A stretch of DNA of 64,000 nt, from assembly GCF_006442205.1 (NCBI RefSeq), contig NZ_VFVR01000006.1:310001-374000 (forward strand), written 5' to 3'. Positions 17,777 through 24,880 of the stretch are shown here, piece by piece (the first letter of the stretch is position 1; each line of letters opens with the position of its first letter). This DNA is from Mesorhizobium sp. B2-3-12 (lineage in GTDB: Bacteria > Pseudomonadota > Alphaproteobacteria > Rhizobiales > Rhizobiaceae). The notes under the pieces are model-generated. The model saw nothing but the letters and a program-made list of their open reading frames with translations. It ran no database searches and had not been told where the DNA came from. Position numbers and translations under genes: made by a program.

Positions 17777-17803
17777 TTAGCACTCGCCTTTAGTGAGTGC
17801 TAA
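17777..17803. promoter_or_regulatory. CIRCE element (HrcA operator)
   Basis: TTAGCACTC at 17777-17785, nine bases, then GAGTGCTAA at 17795-17803: an exact match to the CIRCE consensus. HrcA bound here represses groESL until heat or misfolded protein titrates GroEL. The element also lies within the 5' untranslated RNA. Confidence 0.97.
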
Positions 17804-17866
17804 CCACATGTCCGGCATCGCCGGACGGAGGAACTGTTCTCACCGTTCTCATTCGAGGAAGAAAAA

Positions 17867-18163
17867 ATGGCAAAGTCGAAGTTCCGCCCGCTTCATGACC
17901 GCGTGGTCGTTCGCCGGGTCGAATCCGAATCCAAGACCGCCGGCGGGATCATCATCCCGGATACGGCGAAGGAAAAGCCGCAGGAAGGCGAGATCATCGC
18001 CGTCGGCTCCGGCGCCCGCGACGAAGCTGGCAAGCTGGTCCCGCTGGACGTCAAGGCGGGCGACCGCATCCTGTTCGGCAAGTGGTCGGGCACCGAAGTC
18101 AAGCTCAATGGCGAAGACCTTCTGATCATGAAGGAATCCGACATCATGGGCATCATCGGCTGA
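17867..18163 (+). CDS. groES: Co-chaperonin GroES
   Basis: A 98-residue 10-kDa chaperonin. It starts MAKSKFRPLHDRVVVRRVE, contains TAGGIIIPDTAKEKPQEGEI (the mobile loop that docks on GroEL plus flanking strand), and ends with the LIMKESDIMGII strand. Length and sequence are canonical. It forms the heptameric lid of the cytoplasmic GroEL chamber. Start at ATG 17867 with GAGGAAG upstream. It is the first gene of the CIRCE-controlled operon, 62 bp before groL. Confidence 0.98.
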   Translation: MAKSKFRPLHDRVVVRRVESESKTAGGIIIPDTAKEKPQEGEIIAVGSGARDEAGKLVPLDVKAGDRILFGKWSGTEVKLNGEDLLIMKESDIMGIIG

Positions 18164-18225
18164 TTATCGGCCTCATCGTCAACTGAATTCGGGCTTAACC
18201 CCAAGCCCTTGCCAGGAGCTAAAAC

Positions 18226-19881
<1,656 letters not shown>

Positions 19882-19907
19882 TCCAGCCAACCTCGCTGAG
19901 CTTACGG

Positions 19908-19935
19908 AAGGGCGGCCCTCGGGTCGCCCTTTTTG
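19908..19935 (+). terminator. Intrinsic terminator of groESL
   Basis: A G+C-rich hairpin (GGGCGGCCC ... GGGTCGCCC, 19910-19929) is followed directly by TTTTTG, 27 bp after the groL stop codon. Confidence 0.85.
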
Positions 19936-20008
19936 TTTCACCAGACCCTTAGAATAGTCGGGCGACTATGGATTGACGGCATTCGCAAGCGTTGATTTCA
20001 CTCAGAGT

Positions 20009-20024
20009 GTGTATTATCTTACAC
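20009..20024. promoter_or_regulatory. Inverted repeat upstream of hicAB
   Basis: GTGTA-TTATCT-TACAC, a perfect 5-6-5 inverted repeat, overlaps a TATTAT -10-like sequence just before the conserved part of hicA. HicB antitoxins with ribbon-helix-helix tails autorepress at such sites. Function is inferred. Confidence 0.45.
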
Positions 20025-20227
20025 GGGGAAGTGCAGCTGATAGCCGAGCCCTGATCAAACTGCTGGAGGCTGATGGCTGGTTCAGAATTGGCGTCGCCGG
20101 TTCTCACCATCATTTCAAGCACCCAACGAAATCGGGCAAGGTTACAATTCCGCATCCGCGTAAGGACATACCGACAGGGACCGTGCGCGCTTTGTTGAAG
20201 CAGGCGGGTCTTCTGAACCAAAAGTGA
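20009..20227 (+). CDS. hicA: HicA-family toxin (mRNA interferase), start uncertain
   Basis: A short double-stranded-RNA-binding-fold toxin. ALIKLLEADGWFRIGVAG, the catalytic-histidine segment GSHHHFKHP, and VTIPHPRKDIPTGTVRALLK are diagnostic. HicA cleaves mRNA until bound by HicB. The 3' end is certain, and the stop overlaps the hicB GTG. The 5' end is not: family members start one or two codons before SRALIK, but no ATG, GTG or TTG exists there. GTG 20009 (72 residues) and TTG 19973 (84 residues) are the only in-frame candidates, and GTG 20009 falls on an operator-like repeat. The gene may have lost its native start codon. Confidence 0.75.
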   Translation: MYYLTRGSAADSRALIKLLEADGWFRIGVAGSHHHFKHPTKSGKVTIPHPRKDIPTGTVRALLKQAGLLNQK

Positions 20228-20634
20228 GAAGCTTGCGCTACATCGCCTTCATCCACAAAGAGCCGGACAGCATCTACGGCGTGAGCTTCCCGGACATGCC
20301 CGGCTGCATCTCGGCCGGAGATACGATCGACGAAGCGGTGCGCAATGCCGTCGAGGCGTTGTCGGGCCATGTCCGCATGCTGGAGGCCGACGGCGATCCG
20401 GTTCCGCCGCCTCGCGACTTTGACGCCATCATGGACGATCCTGAACTCGCTAAGGATCGCGACGGAGCCATGACGACGGTCATTCCGCTGATCCGCGATC
20501 GCGGTTCGACAACGCGGATCAACGTGTCCTTCGACCTTGGCCTCCTCGAAGCCATCGATGCCGCTGCCCGTGAGCGCGGACAAACGCGCTCGGCCTTCCT
20601 TGCTTCAGCCGCTCGCAAAGAAATTGTAGACTGA
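20224..20634 (+). CDS. hicB: HicB-family antitoxin with ribbon-helix-helix tail
   Basis: A 136-residue antitoxin. The N-terminal half is the partially degraded RNase H fold of HicB (YGVSFPDMPGCISAGDTIDE, then NAVEALSGHVRMLEADGDPV). The C-terminal half TRINVSFDLGLLEAIDAAA, ending in RSAFLASAARKEI, is a ribbon-helix-helix DNA-binding domain. It neutralises HicA and represses its own operon. Translation starts at GTG 20224, overlapping the hicA stop (GTGA), so synthesis is coupled. A complete antitoxin beside a toxin with a doubtful start is consistent with a module whose toxin is weakly made or inactive. Confidence 0.9.
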   Translation: MRSLRYIAFIHKEPDSIYGVSFPDMPGCISAGDTIDEAVRNAVEALSGHVRMLEADGDPVPPPRDFDAIMDDPELAKDRDGAMTTVIPLIRDRGSTTRINVSFDLGLLEAIDAAARERGQTRSAFLASAARKEIVD

Positions 20635-20635
20635 T

Positions 20636-21244
20636 CTACGCGGCACTCTCCGCCCGCTGTGCCACCTTGCCGGCCAGCACGGCCTGTTCGACAAGCGCCG
20701 CCACCTCGTCGGCCACCGCCTGTAGCGGGGCGCGGTCGCGGGTGGCGCGCGCGATCACCATCAGCCCTTCCAGCGACGATTCGACCAGCAGCGCCAAAGC
20801 ACGCGCGCGGCGCTCGGGCACCCCTGCCCTGACGAAGGCCTCGCGGAGCAAGCCGATCCACTGCTCGAAAGCGGAGCGGCACAATTCAGCCAGCTCCGGC
20901 ACATCGGTCGGCGAATCCAGGACCACGGGTGCGATCGGGCAGCCTAGCGTGAATTGGTTCTCCTCGAGCATGTGTCCGACCTCCTGATAGATATGATGGA
21001 CGGCCACCGCCGGATCTCGCTCGGCGGACAATGCCTCGCCCAGTCTTTGCGTCACCTTGTCGACGCTGTCGCGCGTCACCTCGACGACCAGCTGGTCCTT
21101 GCCGCCGGGGAAATGGAAGTAGAGCGAGCCTCGCGGCGCGCCGCTGGCGCTCAATATGTCGTTGAGCGAAGTGCCGTGATAGCCGCGCCGCCGCAAAAGC
21201 AGTGCCGTCGCCTCGATCATACGGTTGCGTGTGTCTGTCGCCAT
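20636..21244 (-). CDS. TetR-family repressor (LmrA/YxaF-like)
   Basis: A 202-residue TetR protein. IEATALLLRRRGYHGTSLND, ILSASGAPRGSLYFHF and PGGKDQLVVEV form the DNA-binding part, with the GxPRGSLYFHFPGGK variant typical of the LmrA/YxaF/QacR-like group. The C-terminal domain contains FTLGCPIAPVVLDSP, also typical. It is divergent from the osmC and NTF2-like genes. The intervening DNA carries a 14-bp direct repeat with the GTAGACC half-site style of LmrA/YxaF operators, so it probably represses both directions. Confidence 0.85.
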   Translation of the reverse strand: MATDTRNRMIEATALLLRRRGYHGTSLNDILSASGAPRGSLYFHFPGGKDQLVVEVTRDSVDKVTQRLGEALSAERDPAVAVHHIYQEVGHMLEENQFTLGCPIAPVVLDSPTDVPELAELCRSAFEQWIGLLREAFVRAGVPERRARALALLVESSLEGLMVIARATRDRAPLQAVADEVAALVEQAVLAGKVAQRAESAA

Positions 21245-21293
21245 GTCAGCCTCTGTCAGGAAATCGCATTATAGGGCTTGCATCGAATATGAC

Positions 21294-21328
21294 AATCGGT
21301 CTACATAATATGTAAATCGGTCTACATA
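21294..21328. promoter_or_regulatory. Direct-repeat operator between tetR and osmC
   Basis: AATCGGTCTACATA occurs twice, at 21294-21307 and 21315-21328, 21 bp apart (two DNA turns). The overlapping ACATA-A-TATGT palindrome is at 21303-21313. On the minus strand each copy reads TATGTAGACCGATT, resembling known LmrA/YxaF half-sites. This is a likely site for the adjacent TetR. Confidence 0.65.
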
Positions 21329-21417
21329 TTTTGAGAAGGTCAATGCGCTGTTGGCTGGCAGCGAGAGGAAGTGGTTCCGGCGCATGAACTCGAATCATCA
21401 GCACAGGAGAAAGAGCA

Positions 21418-21851
21418 ATGACAATTCGCGACGCATCGGCCGAATGGCACGGCACACTCAAGGAAGGATCCGGCCGGCTCAGGCTGGGCAGCGGCGCTTT
21501 CGAGGGCGCCTACTCGTTCCCGTCACGCTTCGAAAACGGCCCCGGCACCAATCCGGAAGAGCTGATCGCGGCCGCCCATGCCGGCTGCTTCTCGATGGCG
21601 CTCACCGCCATGCTCGGCGCTGAAGGTTATATCGCAACCGATATCCACACGATCGCCAAGGTGCATCTGGGCGCAACCTCGGCCGGCCCGACGATTACCC
21701 GCATCGAGTTGGAGACGCAGGCGAATGTCGCGGGGCTCGCCCCGACGACTTCGAGCGGCTGGCGCAGTCGGCCAAGGCGGGCTGCCTCGTCTCGCGGGCG
21801 CTGGCTGGCGTGGCCACGATCACGCTGAAAGCAAACCTCGTAACACCATGA
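21418..21851 (+). pseudogene. OsmC-family peroxiredoxin, frameshifted
   Basis: The first 109 codons encode an OsmC/Ohr-type thiol peroxidase, with NPEELIAAAHAGCFSMAL around the first redox cysteine C57. After VAGLAP at about 21743 the frame goes wrong and stops at 21828. Inserting one base there restores DDFERLAQSAKAGCLVSRAL, with the second catalytic cysteine, and then AGVATITLKANLV up to a TGA at 21849-21851. So a single-base deletion in a GC run removes the resolving cysteine. OsmC enzymes reduce organic hydroperoxides. Either the strain has lost the activity or this is a sequencing error. It lies first in a probable TetR-controlled transcript with the NTF2-like gene. Confidence 0.85.
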
Positions 21852-21870
21852 AAGGAAGGAGAAAAATCCA

Positions 21871-22257
21871 GTGACCCAGGAATTGATCATCGACATGGCC
21901 GCGGCCAACCGTTCCGGCGCAACGGCCGAAATCATGCGGCGCTTCAACGACGTGTTCCAGCGTCATGATCCCTCGTCACTCAACGATCTGGTGGCGCAGG
22001 ATTGCGTGATCGAAAACACCACACCGGCCCCGGATGGCGCGCGCCGCGAGGGCAAGGCCGCGTGCGTGGAGCTATGGTCGGCGATCGCCACCGGACCCGG
22101 CACGCGATTCGATCTCGAGGAGACTTTCGTGGCTGGCGATCGCGCCACGATCCGCTGGCGCTACTGGATGGCCGACGGCCATTCGCTGCGCGGCGTCAAT
22201 TTGATGCGCGTCGCGGACGGGCGGATCGTCGAGGCTATGGGCTATGTGAAGGGCTGA
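21871..22257 (+). CDS. SnoaL/NTF2-like nuclear transport factor 2 family protein
   Basis: A 128-residue cone-fold protein. AEIMRRFNDVFQRHDPSSLN is the N-terminal helix pair, followed by DLVAQDCVIENTTPAPDG and the strand WRYWMADGHSLRGVNLMRV. VADGRIVEAMGYVKG ends the protein. This fold serves small-molecule isomerases, cyclases and binding proteins; no catalytic residues can be assigned. Initiation is at GTG 21871, nine bases after GGAAGGAG. It follows the frameshifted osmC by 19 bp and is probably co-transcribed from the TetR-controlled promoter. Confidence 0.75.
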   Translation: MTQELIIDMAAANRSGATAEIMRRFNDVFQRHDPSSLNDLVAQDCVIENTTPAPDGARREGKAACVELWSAIATGPGTRFDLEETFVAGDRATIRWRYWMADGHSLRGVNLMRVADGRIVEAMGYVKG

Positions 22258-22267
22258 ACCGGGTCGA

Positions 22268-22879
22268 TCATCTGTCGGCCAGCGCCAGCTTGGCGCCGAG
22301 CATGACGAAGGCGCCGGCAAAGGTCCGCCGCATCCAGGTCAGCACCATTGGCCGCGACACGACATGGCTGCGGATCGAAGCGGCGAAAATGCCGTAACCG
22401 ACGAACACGACAAAGGTGAGCAGCATGAACACGCTGCTCAGCTCCAGCATCTTCGACAGCGCGTTGGGTTCGGTGGTGCTGACGAATTGCGGCAGGAAAG
22501 CAAAGAAGAAGATCGACAGCTTCGGGTTGAGCACGTTGACGAGGATGCCGGTGGCGATCACCTTGCCGGCCGAGCGCGGCGCGACATTGTCCTCGACGCT
22601 CAGGCCGCCCTTTTCCTTCAGCGTGTTCCAGGCCATGTAGAGCAGATAGGCGACGCCGAGATATTTCAACGTCTCGAAGGCGACGGCACTGGTGTGCAGC
22701 AGCGCCGCAAGGCCGGTGATGGCGGCCGCCATATGCGGGATGATGCCCAGCGTGCAGCCGAAGGCCGCGATGATCGACGCACGCGCACCGCGCGAAAGCC
22801 CGGCGCTCAGCGTGTAGAGAACGCCGGTGCCGGGCGAAGCCACGACGATCAGCGACGTCAACAGAAATTCGATGCTCAA
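22268..22879 (-). CDS. LysE-family amino-acid exporter/translocator
   Basis: A 203-residue inner-membrane protein with about six helices. The N-terminal LLTSLIVVASPGTGVLYTLS is the family signature. GCTLGIIPHMAAAITGLAAL and NVLNPKLSIFFFAFLPQFV are the other conserved RhtB/LysE segments. Initiation is at TTG 22879, with GGAGG about five bases upstream; a longer frame from 23005 has no helical or conserved residues. It is convergent with the NTF2-like gene, 10 bp away. Such exporters remove excess amino acids or analogues; the substrate is unknown. Confidence 0.88.
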   Translation of the reverse strand: MSIEFLLTSLIVVASPGTGVLYTLSAGLSRGARASIIAAFGCTLGIIPHMAAAITGLAALLHTSAVAFETLKYLGVAYLLYMAWNTLKEKGGLSVEDNVAPRSAGKVIATGILVNVLNPKLSIFFFAFLPQFVSTTEPNALSKMLELSSVFMLLTFVVFVGYGIFAASIRSHVVSRPMVLTWMRRTFAGAFVMLGAKLALADR

Positions 22880-22962
22880 TCCATCCTCCACAGCCCTGCC
22901 CGCGAAGAGCAAAGTACCGGGAGGCGTGGATGTCGGCAAGCGGCGCATTGCCCCGCGAGGCA

Positions 22963-23322
22963 CTAGCTTATAGGCAGCCCATGCGCCTTGCGCGCCATCA
23001 GGCACTCAGCATCGCCGGGCATGCAGGCACGGCAGACATCCGGCCGCAATTCATAGATGCCGCAAGCGGTCGACTTGCCGACTTCGCCGGAGAGGGCCGA
23101 ACAGCGCACGCCCTCACAGCGCATGCCGGACAGGTCGGCCGCCACGTATTTTTCAGGAATACGGTCGAGCTGCGCGTCATCCTCGGTGGAGAAGCGCGGC
23201 CATTCGGCCGAATAGGAACAGCATGCCCCGCAACTCTGGCAGTCAAAGGCAGAAGGGCTGGACGTGGCCACCGGGGCCGGCAGACCCGGAGTGGCAAGGT
23301 TGCGATCGGCGTCCGGCGGCAA
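22963..23322 (-). CDS. YkgJ-family cysteine-cluster protein (zinc/iron chelating)
   Basis: A 119-residue protein with the CxxCGxCC motif (DCQSCGACCSYS, near residue 28) and further cysteines in CEGVRCSAL, STACGIYELRPDVCRACMPG. This is the layout of the YkgJ/CxxCxxCC domain, thought to hold a metal ion. The start is uncertain: TTG 23322 gives 119 residues, and GTG 23271 would begin just before the conserved core. It is the last of four tightly packed minus-strand genes (23885-24112, 23481-23885, 23327-23479, then this), so co-expression is likely. Function unknown. Confidence 0.75.
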   Translation of the reverse strand: MPPDADRNLATPGLPAPVATSSPSAFDCQSCGACCSYSAEWPRFSTEDDAQLDRIPEKYVAADLSGMRCEGVRCSALSGEVGKSTACGIYELRPDVCRACMPGDAECLMARKAHGLPIS

Positions 23323-23326
23323 GGCG

Positions 23327-23479
23327 CTACTTCTTCTTCTTGCCCTTCGGTGCGTCGACCGGCGACTTGAACAGATCGGTCGCTGGCTCGGCGGCCTTCG
23401 GCGCGGCTGCCGGCTTGGCCGGCTTCGCGGCGGATACCGGCGCCGCGGGCTGGTCCTTGGCGGAGAATTTGATGGCCAT
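23327..23479 (-). CDS. Ala/Lys/Pro-rich 50-residue protein
   Basis: A complete 50-codon gene from ATG 23479 to TAG. It encodes MAIKFSAKDQPAAPVSAAKP, then more A/K/P repeats, a short hydrophobic-acidic piece ATDLFKSPVDAPKG, and a KKKK tail. The composition resembles a disordered, basic linker or histone H1-like tail. Its ATG lies one base after the stop of the 134-residue gene and its stop four bases before the YkgJ start, so it is embedded in the operon. Tight fit and third-position GC support coding. No homologous family is recognised. A nucleic-acid-binding role is only suggested by charge. Confidence 0.55.
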   Translation of the reverse strand: MAIKFSAKDQPAAPVSAAKPAKPAAAPKAAEPATDLFKSPVDAPKGKKKK

Positions 23480-23480
23480 G

Positions 23481-23885
23481 TCAGTCCTCGTTGTCGGAAC
23501 GCGACGGCGCGCGTGGATTGCGCAAGCGGCCGATCAGGGCCGAAACCGCCGTGATGTTCATCTCCTCGGGCGACCAGTTCCTCGCTTCCGCGATGTGATG
23601 CGGCGCCAGCTCACGATGGGTGCTGCCGCTGTAGGCGGCGTCCTGATAGGTCACCCGCTCCTGGGTCTTTTTGTCCTCGCGGACATATTCGATCAGGTAG
23701 TTCGGGGCTTCGGCGCGGCCGCGCACGCCGACGCGCACCTGGGCATCGCCATGGGCGCGCTTGCAGCGCTCGAGTTTCTCCAGCACGCGCCGGACATATT
23801 CGACCGGCTTGTCCAGGGTTTCGACCATGTCGGCGATGGTCGCATCGGCCGCGATCGGCGTCGGCGGTACGCGCTTGGTGGCCAT
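23481..23885 (-). CDS. Uncharacterised 134-residue protein
   Basis: A soluble protein without membrane segments. It starts MATKRVPPTPIAADATIADM and continues with a charged helical part (PVEYVRRVLEKLERCKRAHG), a strand-rich middle (QVRVGVRGRAEAPNYLIEYV), and an acidic/basic C-terminus. I do not recognise the family. Its ATG overlaps the stop of the upstream 75-residue gene as TGATG, and the 50-residue gene starts one base after its stop. The operon context with a cysteine-cluster protein is its only functional hint. Confidence 0.65.
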   Translation of the reverse strand: MATKRVPPTPIAADATIADMVETLDKPVEYVRRVLEKLERCKRAHGDAQVRVGVRGRAEAPNYLIEYVREDKKTQERVTYQDAAYSGSTHRELAPHHIAEARNWSPEEMNITAVSALIGRLRNPRAPSRSDNED

Positions 23886-24112
23886 CAGCGTTTTCCGGCT
23901 CGTTTTGGCAGCGCCGCGAGCGCGGCGGCCGCGGCCATCTCGTCGGCCTCCTTCTCCAGCCGCAGTTCGCGCAGGCGCGCGGTCTTGGCTTCCCGCGCCT
24001 GGCTGACGGCGTCGCGCTCGGAGATAATACGGTTAAGCGACATCGACTGGGTCTGCGTCTTGCTGAACAGCGACACGGCCGGATCGACGGCTGTCTTCGA
24101 ATGGGCGGTCAA
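23885..24112 (-). CDS. Small coiled-coil protein, first gene of a four-gene operon
   Basis: A 75-residue protein. After a polar start (AHSKTAVDPAVSLFSKTQTQ) the sequence becomes a heptad-like charged helix (RDAVSQAREAKTARLRELRL and EKEADEMAAAAALAAL), ending in a basic KRAGKR. Initiation is at TTG 24112 with AGGAG upstream; the preceding in-frame codons are not conserved in style and include no better start. It heads the overlapping minus-strand set 23885-24112/23481-23885/23327-23479/22963-23322. Function unknown. The coiled coil suggests self-association or binding to a partner of the same operon. Confidence 0.6.
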   Translation of the reverse strand: MTAHSKTAVDPAVSLFSKTQTQSMSLNRIISERDAVSQAREAKTARLRELRLEKEADEMAAAAALAALPKRAGKR

Positions 24113-24250
24113 AATCTTTCTCCTGTCAGGAGCCTGGCACCGATAGGGGGACACCGGGTCTTCGGTCAGAACCATGCACAAGGCAATGCTGCAGCGTCCC
24201 TTAGCACGTTCAGCCCGATGCGCAGCGCATTTTCGGCGGCAACAAGCGTA

Positions 24251-24279
24251 AAATGAAAAAGGCCAGGCACCGCCTGACC
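24251..24279 (-). terminator. Intrinsic terminator downstream of cspA
   Basis: On the minus strand GGTCAGGC-GGT-GCCTGGCC (one mismatch) is followed by TTTTTCATTTT. It lies about 150 bp beyond the cspA stop and before the four-gene operon. Confidence 0.7.
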
Positions 24280-24431
24280 TTCCCTGGAGCGCCGCGCATC
24301 CAGATGGACGCACAAGCAGGCTCCTCATGGGCAAAGGCCTTGGAAACTCAGGTTCCCGTGGCCATGCGCCCGAATTCGCCGTTCACCGGTGCCAGTACAT
24401 CCGTGGTCACCGGGACGGCTGAATTCTTTCT

Positions 24432-24641
24432 TCAGGCCGCCTTCAACTGGTCGGCCGACATCTTGCCCGACTTGTTGTCGCGGACCATCTCGTAGCCGAG
24501 CTTCTGGCCCTCGACGATGTCGCGCATGCCGGCGCGTTCCACGGCCGAGATGTGGACAAAAACGTCGGCGGAGCCGTCGTCAGGCTGAATAAAACCAAAA
24601 CCTTTGGTGGCGTTGAACCACTTAACCGTGCCGGTGCTCAT
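24432..24641 (-). CDS. cspA: Cold-shock protein (CspA family)
   Basis: A 69-residue OB-fold single-stranded nucleic-acid-binding protein. GTVKWFNATKGFGFIQPDDG contains RNP1 (KGFGFI), and DVFVHISAVERAG contains RNP2 (VFVHI). The length is canonical. It acts as an RNA chaperone that melts mRNA structure, often after temperature drop. ATG 24641 is the standard family start; the longer in-frame extension upstream belongs to the leader. A promoter about 140 bases upstream leaves a long 5' untranslated region, as in cold-inducible csp genes. Confidence 0.95.
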   Translation of the reverse strand: MSTGTVKWFNATKGFGFIQPDDGSADVFVHISAVERAGMRDIVEGQKLGYEMVRDNKSGKMSADQLKAA

Positions 24642-24787
24642 GACGAACCCTTTCCATGGCAAATATTCGTTCGCCGTCATGCGGATGCACAACGCCGTCT
24701 GTCCCGATTTTTGATGTGGGAAGTTCGTCAAAGGCGCGCTCAAAAGCGCGAATAACAAAAGTCAGTCAAACAAATATCGATGATTTG

Positions 24788-24816
24788 CTTGTAGAGGCAT
24801 TTCGGCACGATGTCAA
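24788..24816 (-). promoter_or_regulatory. Predicted cspA promoter with long leader
   Basis: On the minus strand TTGACA (24811-24816), 17 bp, then TACAAG (24788-24793). Transcription from about 24781 gives a leader of about 140 bases before the ATG, typical of thermosensing cold-shock mRNAs. The rest of the 24642-24880 gap holds no gene that I can support. Confidence 0.45.
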
Positions 24817-24880
24817 ATTTTGCTGCAACGGGCAGCGGATCCCATTCATTCAAGCCGCCCGTTCGCCACAAGATGATCTC

